From Glebionis coronaria (Eukaryota > Streptophyta > Magnoliopsida > Asterales > Asteraceae): a stretch of DNA of 64,000 nt. The position numbers and the translations under genes are program-made. Position 1 is the first letter of the stretch. Each line of letters begins with the position of its first letter. The stretch lies in NCBI GenBank assembly GCA_025667525.1, contig CM046879.1, positions 389,259,039-389,323,038 on the forward strand, in the 5' to 3' direction. The notes beneath the pieces are model-generated. The model was given only the letters and a program-made list of their open reading frames with translations, did not search any database and was not told where the DNA came from. Shown piece after piece: positions 45,322 through 58,510 of the stretch.

Positions 45322-47887
45322 TTAACACCCCCAAATTTACACGCAGCGGAATACATCTTTGGGTGCTAAACAATGATACTACAACACATAATTTATAAAG
45401 AACGACTCAAAAAGAGACGTTTAAGATTTATCGTTCCTAAAACATTTGTCAGAGTAGCGTAGTCCCAAGACATCGTAACCAAATTACAACCAAAACAAAA
45501 GATTTAAATTGTTTTGAACAAAAGGAACAACAAATATTCAAAGAGTTTATATTGCAAAGTAGTGCACAACATTCATTCCCGTGGCTTCCAAGCTTCACCC
45601 TTCCTGATTACCTGAAATACATGTGAGTAAAACATCAGCAAAAATGCCGAGTGAATCTATAGGTTTATGTAATCAATTTGAACACAAGCAAAGATTATAA
45701 GTTTGTGGCATGCTTATAAGCATCAAATAATAATTTGCATCAACAATGATAATTGTATATAGCATAAATTGAAATAAGCTCATGGAACCGAGCCCTTAAA
45801 CACTCCTTTTAGAGGTTTGATAAGACAGGAGATTTATTAATTGTCGGTTACCTCTAGATTTTTGATACATTGCCGTATACCTGACTTCTTAATACAATAT
45901 GTCCAAACAGTGCGGAGGTCGGGCCTAAGCTTCTATGACAAGTCCACACAAACTGAACCGGGGCGGCTTCCCCCATAGATCTATTAATTGTACTAGCGGT
46001 TAACCCATCATAGGTTAATTAACGGTCCATAATTGAGGCTTTAACTAAGGCAATCACTTAATGCAATTTAAAGGCAACCACGGGTCCATTCATAGAGGGA
46101 CAAAGCATACCATAAAATCTTGTGTTCTAAGTTTACAAAACATGTATTCCCCCTCGTGGGTTTAAAATCATTTAATAACTAGTATAAAGCGAGGCTATAG
46201 ACTCACCTTTGCCAATAGTGGTAATGAGACGATCGCCGACGATAGATGATGCCTTTCAAACACGAGAACCGCAACCTATCAAATGAGTTGCGTTCATTAA
46301 TAATAGACTCGAGAAATAACCCATACATAAGAATATAAAACTCGACTCATAAAATCACGACAAAATCGAGAGAAAACGATATAAGTGATACTATTACACT
46401 CTCCTATATATTCATTTTATTATTCTACGCCTTTAATAAAAATCTGCCGGAACATACCGAATGTCCAAGCCGTTTTCCCATACTTAGACATATTAAAATT
46501 TTATGATACTACTCAGAGAACTCACTTACTATATGTAGAAAGTCCTCCCAAGAGCCCATCAAAAGATTTTACTTCTAAAGTTCCCTGCCCGACTCATCTT
46601 TGAATCACAAAATCCGGACAGTTTAGCGACCTTGACTTACGAAACCATTTTGACCATTCTAAACAACTCCATTTGTAAAACCGCCACTTGATTCTAAAAA
46701 TAGACTCAAAATGCTAAACTTGGAGCCTGAGAACAGCCCTTGAATCATTTTGAAACTCATTTTATAGTCCCCGAGATTCGATCCAAATATAGAAAACAAT
46801 TTTCGGATTGTGTCGACACTCGTCTCCCGGTACACGAAAATCAAACTAGTGTATCTTCCACCTCGTTTGGAGTTGGAAGGCCTACCTTATATCAAATCAA
46901 ATCTAACGAAATTATCTACAACATAATCCCATAATATCAATCTATATTCAGACTTAAGACCCTCGAAAATGGCCTCAAACCTACTGCCTAAAATTGACTA
47001 TAAAAATCTCTTACAAAATCAAGTTTTTGATCAAAACCAACAACTTTTATCATCATTCTAACATCCTAATATCACCATAAACCAATCCTAACACTTGTAT
47101 CATCATCAAAATCAAAAATCCAAAAATTAAAATTCAACTTTTTAACAAAAACATTACATAAACATCATTTGATCATCATCTCTAACACATGCATGATCAA
47201 AATCACCACCTAACAAGCCTAGTTTTTTTTTCAAAATTCAAAACTCAATGCATGTAAGTAAAAATGGTATCATTAGAATCACCTTTCAAAAATAGGAATG
47301 GGACTTGTTTTGTTTTTGGATGGATCAAGGTTGATCATCAAATTTTTTGATTATTTGTGTTGTTTGTGATGTATGGCCAAAAAGGAAAGGGAAGAAAGAA
47401 ATGGTGATTTTGTTTTATGAATTTTTTAAATGAAGAGTTGCTAGTGGAAAAACTATATATAGTGTAAGGTTAGAGTAGTTTTTGCCAATTTGTGATAGTT
47501 TTGGTCCAAAATGTAATAAAATAGTTTAAGAGGGTAGAAAATATAAATTGTAAATTTTGAAATATTTACGAGACTCGGGTTTCGTAAAAATACTAAAAAG
47601 TTTAAACGCACACGAAAAATAATAATATAACGACTCGATACGTAATTAAAACGATATCGTCGAAAGTATTAAATATCGAAACGATCGATAATAAAATATA
47701 AAATTTTAGGCATCCGTTGGTATCACGATTACTAGTAGTCCTCGTTACTCGTCAAAATATTAAAATAAAATATTTAATATCGGTTTCAACTTAAACCGTT
47801 AAGCATAATAGTACTTAACGTTACAAAATACTTCAAAATAACTGAAAAATATAATTAATTTATGACCTTATTTTTACGGGTTTTACA
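45322..47887 (-). repeat. 3' LTR of D (full length)
   Basis: 2566 bp. On the minus strand it starts TGTAAAACCCG and ends GGGGGTGTTAA. It resembles C's LTR in several blocks (ggtttaagttgaaacc, cggatgcc, gtgtgcgttt) but is clearly diverged. Confidence 0.88.
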
Positions 47888-47901
47888 TCCTCACCACCTT
47901 A
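47888..47901 (-). promoter_or_regulatory. Polypurine tract of D
   Basis: The minus strand reads taaggtggtgagga before the LTR, preceded by a gacgtcgctccc block shared with C's 3' end. Confidence 0.65.
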
Positions 47902-50900
47902 AGGGAGCGACGTCCCGGTGCTCAACTCACCTCATACACGAGTTGATCACTACCCGGAAGGGTGACGACATTCCTTATAAAGAAGTTTTCACGTTCCTAC
48001 GTGAATCTCGATCCACGATCTCCACTGGTTCTTTTACAAAACGCAACTTGTCGTCAAGTTGTATCTCACCAAAAAGGAATAAATAAATCCTTATCCACAA
48101 GTCACCCGTCAAGCTCGACACATGAAAATTTTATGAATCACACGAAGCTCATTCGATAACAAGAATAGATGACAGGATTTTCGGATAAGTCCAGTTAAAA
48201 AGAATGTTGCAAATTAAAGGATATCCATTGGCCGGATAGCCATGGATACACATCAAAAAGAACTAACAAGAAAAACATTTTCGTCATCGGAGGGTGCTCA
48301 CACGCGGGTCCCTGCTCAATAGATAATACAAAGACACCATCTCACTTTCGTCAACGTGCATTAAAGTCTCAATAAATATCGTCGTTGAAAGTCAAAAAAA
48401 AATATTACATAGTATGTGTTTTACATGATCGGACGTCATCGGATGATGCCGCCTCAAGTTCTCACAACTTACGATCATTTGACTAGATCACACACCATGT
48501 AAGTACATAAAAGAAAAGGTAGAACATAAACATCGAGTATAGATCTCCACCGTTAATCATCGAGAAAACCTTGAAAGAACCCTTGATAATAACTACTTGA
48601 TCTCAAGAGTCTTTCCACTTGCGGTGTCGGCTTCAATTTACTCCTCGAGGTTGTAACGAATTTATTAACTATATTCATTAAGAGATTCGGTCCTCAATCA
48701 TTCCACTAGTACACACATAAATCCTGGTGACACTTATCGTTTCTTCTTATAATTGCTTCCCGAGATTCACTTTAAACTCAGAATAAAATAGTGATCTTCA
48801 ATACGAGGAACAGAACGAGATAAAAATGAATTCAATAAACGCATAAATGGACAAGATGTGGTAAAATGATTTAAGGTTGACGATCGACGAGGGATCTCGA
48901 CTCACGCAACCGTAAAACATAATAATTCACAATACTAGAAAAATGAGAGCGATGAAAGAATTATATATTAACATTAAAGTAACATTTGTCACAATTATCC
49001 ATCCCGGATTTGGTATTACCTTAAAATTCAATTGAGGTACTTTCTTGATAAAGATGATATATTAAAAATAGAAGTTAAATAGCTTCATAATTTATTTTGG
49101 TTGTCTTAAGAAACTTTGAAACAATGACATGAATTTATTAATTAAATTCGTATTGATGGTTACAATTAGAAAATGTAATTTCCAAATTAAATCATTGTTA
49201 GGAATATAAATTAAACCGGTAATTTTCATTACATTAAAAGTAAAGTATGATAAGTCAATTAGTTCAAAAGATAGAGCATAATTTCATTTTAAACATTAGT
49301 TTTTGTTATACAAAATATGATGTATAAATTTGACCTTTTTCTTATGGTAGTTATTTCGATAATTGAAAATCATTGGAAAATGTATAAAAGTTCCATAAAA
49401 ATTTTATAATACGTTGTAGAAATACATAAAGGTGTTTATTATTTCAAAATAAATATGGGATATATTCGGGTTTCAAAATGTGACATGATAACAAACGAAT
49501 ACGAATGAAAATAATGTCAACAATCAGTACGAAATCAACAGTACAAAAGGGGACGAAGCAAATGTCGTATGAATTCTTAAAGAGAATAATAAAATAAAGG
49601 CGTTGATGGTAAGACGATAAGAAATAATAGATTAAACAAGTTGTCAATTTTGTTAGTGCGGTTGATGGTTCACCAATATTAGCTCGTTAACTTAGCGGTG
49701 GTCGATACATGATCGGAAATAAGATCCATACAAATTTTTTTTTAATACAATAAGATTCCTAATAATCACTTGTAATTAAAACAAATCAAATGAACGATGT
49801 TAGTGTTTAAAGAGAGAAGTCAAAGCACGGTTCACAAGAGTGGATTTCGAGACAAACGAGAGTGACGGACGTCATCCCGGATACACTGAAATCACTCTAG
49901 TGATAATTCATTATTCACGTGCAGAGACATTCCAAAGATCTACCCAGTCGCATAAAGAAGATTGGACAAGAAGGAAGGATAAAACATCGAGACCTTCAAG
50001 TCTTTTACCAACAGTCAGTAATTAGACGAACAGTCAAAAGAAATCAGTTATAAGACAAAATGAAGTAACAAGTGGGAAAATAATCGTCGAGTAAAAACAT
50101 ACTTATAATCACGTAATTCATTCAAGAAAGGTAAGAAAACGTATGCGGGTGCATAGAAATTGCGCTACTTGCATAAGATATGAAGGTTTTCAAAACATCT
50201 TTTCACTTTATTTCATTTTATTTATCTTTATCATAAATACAAGTAAAAAGTTCTTTATTATCAAGATTTTTAAGGTGACTACTATTCAGCCTAGCATGGC
50301 TCCTTCTAAATTAGACATAGGTGATCAGGCCATGTATAATTTAGGGCTAGCAATGCAGTGCTTCATTTCGTCGAAAAGTATTACGTTTCTTATGTTTATA
50401 TAAACCATGCCATTTTGTAAAATGGAATTTAAAAATAGTTTATAAATTTATAGGATACAAGTAATTTGTGAGATACTCAATAAGCAACTTTTAATGTTAC
50501 GAAAAGTATTTTATAAGACCAAAAAAATAATTGGTGAAAATAATCGTAAAACAATATCAGATTTATTAATAAGGTGACAGTATGACAACGTATAAAGTAG
50601 CCAAAGGTTTACAAAAAGTGGCAAATAGTAGCTCATAGGAAAACCAATGAAATCTTCACGAATTAATAAGGTTTCAAAAGGTTATAAGGTTTAGACGGAA
50701 ACGCCATGAGACACGAGATAAGTATGTCAACGAAGAATGTGAAGGCAAAACTTCAAAACTCAACTCAAATCAGTTGAAGGTTAGAAGAAAACGAAAATAA
50801 AATAACATCGAATGGCAAATGAGTCATATATATGAAAAGAATAAAACAATCCACATGTGTATTCTTTGTAAGATACTCGACACAACATGCTTTTAAGAAA

Positions 50901-52341
50901 GTATGTTATTCGTTTTTAAATTACACCATTAATCCGGTAATTGCTAATCCTGTACTGTTTCTATTTTTAAATATTTTCACATGCAACTAGTATTCGTTAG
51001 TTGTAAAATAATATTTGTTAAAATTTTACGATCTCAAATGAAATCAAAACAGCTTAGAAACATTTAAAAATCATGTTCTGAATTTTCTATCAGATTTAAA
51101 TTTTTAAATATGAGCCGATTAATTGACCCGATAAACGACATCTCCAAGACTCAGTGTCTAAAGCATTTTGATGCAAAACGACGTTTCAGACGACTTTCTA
51201 GTTTTACTCGAGACCTGAAAACCAATGTAAAATGACCAAAATACCCCTTCAAGTTCTGTGCAGGTTTGACTATTTTATTTTAAAAACGCAGGTTTTACTT
51301 TTAAGTTTTGACCTGTTTATACTGCCCCTACAGTTTCTGCATAAAGTGTATATTTCGACACTTCTTAACGGCTCAAAATATATACATATATACACACATG
51401 TCTTGTGGATTTTACAACAACGAAAAAAAAATATCGTAATGAGCATCAAATAATATATAGCATGATGAATGACAGAAAATGCTTCAATGTGTTCAACACG
51501 AAATTTAGGAACCAAAACGGTGAAAGACGTTCGTAATTTAGATTTCAAAATACAATGTAGGCAAATCTCCTTGGTGCCACGATTGTCAAAAACACAAAAC
51601 ATAGCAAGAAAAGAATGGAACATTAACATGTTACACTCCAGGAGCGAGAAGGTTAATGAAAAACAAATGATACAATTTTATATAAGTAAAATCGTATTCC
51701 AATTCTAGCGCCATAATCTAGACGATGATTTATAAAATGACGATGACGTTACCGAGATATAAGTGAACAATACACTTCGGAGTCGATACATATAAATTTC
51801 AATAAATAGCGGTTAGTCTATTCCAAGGACACATTGAGCTACACAATGGTCTAGAAATTACGTTTCAAGACGTCTAAACACAAACAGTCGGAAGACGATT
51901 TGGATATCTATATAGATATCTCAAAGGGTTAAGCAATAAAAGTAACGCGCGCAGATGGAGGTATGTAAGGTCATAATATAAAATTTGCAATAAAAGCAAT
52001 TTAAATACTTCAAAAATAAATACAGAAAGATCTTGAAAATTCAATGTATTTATTTAAGTTAATCATTAATAAATGATAAAATTTTATCGAAAAGTTTAAA
52101 GACATAAATATATATCGATAAAAGGGATCCTAGATATAAATATATATCCGTAAATGGATCATAGTATTTATTTATAAATACTTGGCAATAAGGTATACGT
52201 AATAACGTATACTAAAATTGTAATCTCAGAAGTAGCTTGAACCTGAAGTCACGCGAAATCATGTGCACCGACTCTTTGAAAAATAAAACCGACAGTTATA
52301 GTTTAGGTTTTTAGAAAAAGACCTAGTTCTCTATAACTCAT
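47902..52341 (-). other. Internal region of D, no intact genes
   Basis: About 4.4 kb of AT-rich sequence. A short decayed chromodomain-like stretch may lie near 48010-48040 on the minus strand (PVEIVD-like). The other short frames look random. The length is too small for a full gag-pol, so it is non-autonomous or heavily deleted. Confidence 0.6.
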
Positions 52342-52354
52342 GGCTCTGGTACCA
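52342..52354 (-). promoter_or_regulatory. Primer-binding site of D, one mismatch
   Basis: The minus strand reads TGGTACCAGAGCC, one base off the tRNA-Met site, followed by the same atgagttatagagaactagg as in C. Confidence 0.75.
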
Positions 52355-52358
52355 ATCT

Positions 52359-53063
52359 TTAACACATGCATGATCAAAATCACCACCTAACAAGCCTAGT
52401 TTTTTTTTCAAAATTCAAAACTCAATGAATGTAAGTAAAAATGGTATCATTAGAATCACCTTTCAAAAATAGGAATGGGACTTGTTTTTTTTTAGATGGA
52501 TCAAGGTTGATCATCAAAATTTTTGATGATTTGTGTTGTTTGTGATGTATGGCCAAAAAGGAAAGGGAAGAAAGAAATGGTGATTTTGTTTTATGAATTT
52601 TTTAAATGAAGAGTTGCTAGTGGAAAAACTATATATAGTGTAAGGTTAGGGTAGTTTTTGCCAATTTGTGATAGTTTTGGTCCAAAATGTAATAAAATAG
52701 TTTAAGAGGGTAGAAAATATAAATTGTAAATTTTGAAATATTTACGAGACTCGGGTTTCATAAAAATACTAAAAAGTTTAAACGCACACGAAAAATAATA
52801 ATATAACGACTCGATACGTAATTAAAACGATATCGTCGAAAGTATTATATATCGAAACGATCGATAATAAAATATAAAATTTTAGTCATCCGTCGGTATC
52901 ACGATTACTAGTAGTCCTCGTTACTCGTCAAAATATTAAAATATAATATTTAATATCGGTTTCAACTTAAACCGTTAAGCATAATAGTATTTAACGTTAT
53001 AAAATACTTCAAAATAATTGAAAAATATAATTAATTTATGACCTTATTTTTACGGGTTTTACA
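52359..53063 (-). repeat. 5' LTR of D with large internal deletion
   Basis: It has the LTR edge (ttaacac) joined directly to what corresponds to 47189 in the other LTR, then matches through to the end. The join lies in a TAACAC present at both break points. About 1.86 kb is missing. Confidence 0.88.
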
Positions 53064-53068
53064 CGATT

Positions 53069-56000
53069 TTCGTTATCGCACTGTGATGTGTCATTTTAGG
53101 ACATCTTCTTTTTAGAACGTAATTTACCTATATATATTATTTTATTTCTTTTATTCCTTATGGGTTTGATATGTTAGTTGGCGTAACTATAACATATACG
53201 AAGTTTAATCGACGATGCGTGCATCGTAGCGGCGAATCATGTGTGTATATTATGAAACGTGGTTGAGGTGTATCACCATTTAATTGTTTTTATCATCCTA
53301 CTTGAATTTAAATATACATTTTAAAATTAGACTAGCGTTGTGATCAATCGCGATAACTTGGAATTTGGTTGGTTTGTGTTAATTTTGTGGTGTACGATTT
53401 CGAGACTCATCCGAGGCCGATAACAACACTTAGTTGACATACGTATTCTCGCTTCGTTTATTTCATTTTGTTTTTGTTGTTTCATTATTTTGAATTCGAT
53501 ATTATACATGACGAGGTCCTGCATTTGTGCGAGTTAAATAAAGCATTAAACTTTGTTGATCGAATGATTTAAATATAATGTGTTTTACATATTAAATAAA
53601 TGGTGAATGAAATTTTTGGATAAAAATGACCTATGATATGTCTTGTAACAAGTAAAACTCTTATAGAGAGTAAAGTGACAATGTGAAATTATTTTTCCTT
53701 CAACCTTGGTTGGTAAATCATAATAAGTAATTTATATTACTCGCAAAAATCCTTGTTTTCATATATTAATAATTTGATACTAAGAGCTTGTGATGGAACT
53801 GTCAAAATTTGCTAAAATTTAATTTGAATAGGGAGTTATTAATAAAAATTACGATATGACTATCGAGAATATGTAACTTTGGATTGAATACGGATTAATT
53901 TTAGGTCATTAGAGTAAACTGTTGACGTATTTTGTAATGTAAAACATGAGTAGAAAATGTGGACATGTGTTTTGGAGCTAGAGATTTTGTAAAAATTTGG
54001 TTTCATTTCAAACATAGGGTCAATTTATAATTATTAACGCGTTGGTATAAACTGGAACTCGTAACTTGTTGTAGTGAATAAACTGGGATAAAAATCGGAA
54101 TGTACACTTTAAGTGAGAAATTTTAACGTTTGAAATAAATTATTAAATATGGATGGAACGTCATTTGAAATCATTTGTTTGTTTAATTGTCATCATAGAG
54201 AATCACTATGCATGATTTGATGATGCTTGTTTAAAATCGTTTGAAAAAAAAAAATTCGTTTTATTCCGCTGCGAGATGTGTTAATGTTAAAAATCGTTTG
54301 ATAATGGGCTAAGGATTAAAAGTTGAATTTTCTACATTTTAGAATTATGAAATAAGCATTTTAATTATTTATTATATTATTATTGTTATCGAGATTCAAG
54401 TGTCGACTAAAATCAGTAATTTATCCGAAATAATACTACGTGAAACTTCTTTAGCATTTGAGTCGAATCGCGTGAATATGATTTAATAAATCAGTTTTAA
54501 GGAAGACATGTGTATAATAAAAAGTCAAGGTTAATTTTAAGAGTCAATTGGACTAGTTTGAGTCGTGTTGGATATGTGTATATATGTGATAAGGTAAGCC
54601 GTAATAATAATAACGTAAAACTTTGAAAATTCTTACTATGTACGTTTTTGGTACTTAAGATATGAACATTGACGAGATTTTGACACAAGTATGGAGATTT
54701 TTAAACCTAATGATTTGTCGATTATGATAACCGAGTCACCGCATCTACTAATGTTAATAATTTCCGAGAGATTGAAATTTTTCCAGAAAGGAAAACTTCG
54801 TAAAGATTGCAAAAATGAAAGGTATAAATTCTTTAATGGTGTAACACAAATTAAAAATGTGTAAATGCTCGCTTTTACAAGGTACATGGTAACATTAATT
54901 AGAAAATGAAAATGGATTACCCAACACACGCCTACTTGTATAATATTTAATAAAGATGTATGTATAATGTTTTGAGTCACGATGGTTCGATCGTACGACA
55001 TCTCTTCTTCGACTTTGCGAGTCTATATCTGAACTTGAGTAGTCATGTAATTGTTTATTTTAATATTGTCTATGGTATGAAACCGTTATTTATTTTTAAA
55101 GTACTACTTCGCTAGTACTTGATAATGAGGGTATGTCACCCGGTGTATTTTGGTCATGTTCATGGACGCCGTAACTTTTCTTCTTTCGGTTAATGGAACC
55201 TAAAATTCTGTATTTACTTGTATGATGCTATAAATCTTCATTAAATTGGTTATTTATTTATAATGGAACAAAAGAAAGGAGGCGAAGCCGCTTTACCAAA
55301 TTGTAGAGGTGAAAGAACTCGATCTTCCTGGTGAAATTGTTTCTATTTGACCAAGTGATTATTCTCCTCTCCCCGTATACCCTTGGTGGAATGTGTGTGC
55401 AACTCGAGACGATGGGAATTATGATCGTTGTTCTATCTTTGACGCTTGTGTTGATATTCAATTTTTACTCCATGTAGTCGTAGATCGCTGTTGTTATCTC
55501 GAGACTTTTGTCATATATTTGAAGTATTTTCATTTCTAATGTAGTTAATATTAATTGGCAATTATATTGCTCGTTTACCTCGTTCGATCTCATTGATTTT
55601 TGATTTTATTACTTGTTGTGCTTACAATGATCTTTAATCTTGAACCACCTTACCGTTATTTTATGAATAGTCTATTTTGAAAATATGTATGAGTGTGTCA
55701 AATGGTTCGTTCAACCAAATGCGAATGGTGTCGATTTATTTAATTATTTATTTATTTATTTCCTCATAAAACGATGGTAGCAATATTTCCCCATTTCAAA
55801 TTCCATTTCAAACGATTTAATTATTTTGAAGACTAGGTCGAAAACTTTCATAGTTGTGTTTGGTGTGTAATAATAATGTTTGTGTCGTCACTCGATCCTC
55901 AATTATACACAGCTTAGCTAACTATGCATAATTCGGGAAGAGTCCTGTTTTGTTGGTTGTTGTTGCTTGATCCTTAAGTATGCATGATCTAGCTAATTAT

Positions 56001-56723
56001 GCATAGTTTAGAAAGGGCACTATCGTGTCAAACTAATTGGTCATCTTGAAACTTGTAGTGTTTTGATAAATGTTTGGATGAGAACGTTTTTAAAAATGTT
56101 GGATCCTTATATAAGTAATCGTATTCTCCTTGATTCCTAAATAAAATTTTTGAATTTTCTTGTGTTCCTTGAAATCTTTTCTTTTTGTTTGGCGTTGACT
56201 TAGTAAGTCACTGTGACCGAGTAATTTTGGAAAATGTTTTTCTATGTGTTGTGTGTAACGTGTGAAATTTATCAGAATCGCTAGGGTGATTGATGAAATA
56301 CCAAAGGGACTCGTACCGACACTGAGAAGGAATTTTAAACAAAAATAGAAGACTGCCAAAGTAGAGGAAATCAGAGTTCGAGTGACTCTGAGGGGAATGA
56401 AGACGACTTCTCCTACATCAAACGTATCGTACCTTATTTATTTTCTTTTCTCGTTCCTTTGATATGTTTAACGACACGCGATAAACTGTTGAAGTTTACC
56501 AACTGTGCATCGGTAGTTAGAAGACAATTCCATTGCCGTCTTCGTTTATTTAAGTGAGGAATCCTCTTTGCTTGACTCAACCATCCTTGAGTATCGATGG
56601 TTAAACGATAGATAAACATAGTTGACGTTTTTGTGGTGAACCCTTGCCTTTTATGTATTTATGTGGTAAGTGATCTGGTCGAGTGATCGTAAGTTGTGAG
56701 AACTTGAGACGACATTGTCCAAT
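53069..56723 (+). other. Internal region of C between D and E
   Basis: About 3.65 kb of decayed sequence without an open gene. A stretch near 55340-55440 (S-S-P ... D-D-G) faintly recalls the start of an RT domain, but I cannot support it. The last 80 bases (tgatcgtaagttgtgagaac) match the interior of D. Confidence 0.55.
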
Positions 56724-58494
56724 TGTGACAACCGTGGTTTTGTGTTTGTCACTTGGTCTTACTTTTAGGTTATTTTATGTGTGCTTACTTGAATTGTGTG
56801 TTTACGTGTTTATTTTGTGTGAACGAGGTTGGTGTGGTTATCGTTTATGAATATAGGTACTCATAAGTAAATCGAGGAACGGTTATTTCATGTTAATGAG
56901 CTCACAAGTGGTGACTATGAAATGAAAATTGTGATATTGTGGTGTTTACGTATACGTATAAGTATTATAGTAATAGTATTTTTTTAGGATTTACGGTTTA
57001 GCATTTAGAGGTCTCGGGTGAGGTAATTATCCATATGAATATTTTTCGGGATGGTTTTAAGTCATTTAGGACTTAGTTATAAAGTTTATTTCAAAATTTG
57101 AGAATTTTTATAAAAGTGTATATTTTACGTCTTTTACGGTAAAACGCGTAAATTTGACTAGTTTTATGGTTTTGAGGTTTTGGAAGCTTTAGGAGCTGAA
57201 ATAAATTAAGGAAAATTAAGGTAATATTATTAACATAATATTAAATAATAAAAATAAAATAAAAAACGAAATTAAATGGGTATAGGTCGGTTATGTGAAA
57301 AAAAAAGAAAAGAAAAGGGGAAAAAGGGAAAGGGAACCGGGCTTTTGTATATGGGCCAAGGACTTGTTAGGAAAGTATAGAAAGCCTTATTTTTATCAAA
57401 ACACTTCATAAAATCCCTCGAGATCAAGTATGAGTCGACATCCATGGAGAAAATTAGGGTTCTTCATCAAAAATCTTGTTTTCCAAAAAAATCTAAGCTT
57501 GTTGCTAGTGCGAGGACTTGTGAAGAAGCTATCAGGTGAGTTTCATAGTCCCATGTTTACTATTGATTTTGACTTCCAGATGGGATGGAAGAGACACTGT
57601 GTTGAGTTATTTTCTAAATTGATGCTGTGAATGTGTTTGTGATTTGAGATGGACTTGTGTGTACATTATGTGATTAACTGCTATGTGATTTTTGATTGTG
57701 TATGATTTGGATCGGGTGACACGTGCCGTCTCAGTTATTGTGGTTTGACAAGGTAGTGTCCTTGTGGATTGACAAGGTAGTGGCCTTGTGGTTTGACAAG
57801 GTAGTGGCCTTGTGGTTTGACAAGGTAGTGGCCTTGTGGTTTGACAAGGTAGTGGCCTTGTGGTTTGACAAGGTAGTGGCCTTGTGGTTTGCCAAGGTAG
57901 TGGCCTTGGGATAGGTACATAGTGTGATCATCTATGGTACCATGATGTTGTTTGGCAAGGTAGGAGCCTTGGATTTTGGTTTGGAATGATTGATCTTGAA
58001 TGCTAGTTGTTAATACATAATTGTAGCACATTGTCCATATGTCCTTTTGTTGATGGTTGTTATTCACATCTTGTAACTGATTTAGCGTTGGAGTCTAAAC
58101 CTATGACTCTCACCAACTTTATGTTGACGTGTTTTAGGGTCTCTTTCAGGTGATACTATGGTTAAGCATGAGAACTTAAGTGGCTAGGACTTGGAGAGAG
58201 TAGGAATGCATATAGAAGGATATCCCCGTTTCCTTCTTAGTTTTTATTTGTTCTTTTAATAAGTGATACTGTGACACACATATATTTGTTTGGTTATGTT
58301 ATTTGTTTGTCTTGGGTAAGCGGTAGGACTGTTACCTACTTACCTAGACACCTGCATTTGATGAGATATTGTCATGACTTTTGTGTCACCATTTTATGAC
58401 ATTTCTTATTTCATATAGTTATCTCTATAGACACGCCATGTTGTGATGATATCCATATGTCGCGCCCCATATTCCGACATGGTGGGGTGTGACA
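56724..58494 (+). repeat. 5' LTR of E
   Basis: 1771 bp from TGTGACAACCG to GGGTGTGACA. It includes a purine-rich stretch (about 57300-57335), a GTGAGT donor-like site (57536), and seven 24-bp repeats. Scattered point differences separate it from the 3' LTR. Confidence 0.93.
57740..57907 (+). repeat. 24-bp minisatellite, seven units (E 5' LTR)
   Basis: Seven units of gtggtttgacaaggtagtgg plus cctt, with a few point variants. The 3' LTR has four units. A degenerate further unit lies near 57952. Confidence 0.95.
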
Positions 58495-58497
58495 GAA

Positions 58498-58510
58498 TGG
58501 TATCAGAGAC
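58498..58510 (+). promoter_or_regulatory. Primer-binding site of E
   Basis: TGGTATCAGAGAC, three bases after the LTR; it differs from the usual site only in its last bases. Confidence 0.8.

Larger units (their letters stand above)
45322..53063 (-). mobile_element. Element D, decayed relative of C in opposite orientation
   Basis: It is flanked by CGATT at 45317-45321 and 53064-53068. The left LTR (3' in its own sense) is 45322-47887; the right LTR is a shortened 705-bp version, 52359-53063. The interior has no open gag or pol. On the minus strand its sequence matches the interior of C in several places: primer-site leader, the stretch around 48420-48500, and the terminal cgggacgtcgctccc block. 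C and D therefore belong to one family or close subfamilies. Confidence 0.9.

Noticed and set aside
57740..57907. Similarity of E's minisatellite (TTGACAAGG) to the copia motif (CGTTGACAAG)
   Set aside because: It has a different pitch (24 against 21), lacks the CG, and lies in an unrelated element; the short shared string is likely chance.
57723..57931. Open frames on both strands with repeated VVALWFDK-like and NHKATTLS-like units
   Set aside because: These are only the 24-bp minisatellite of E's LTR read in frame; the repeat length is a multiple of three, so frames stay open by chance.
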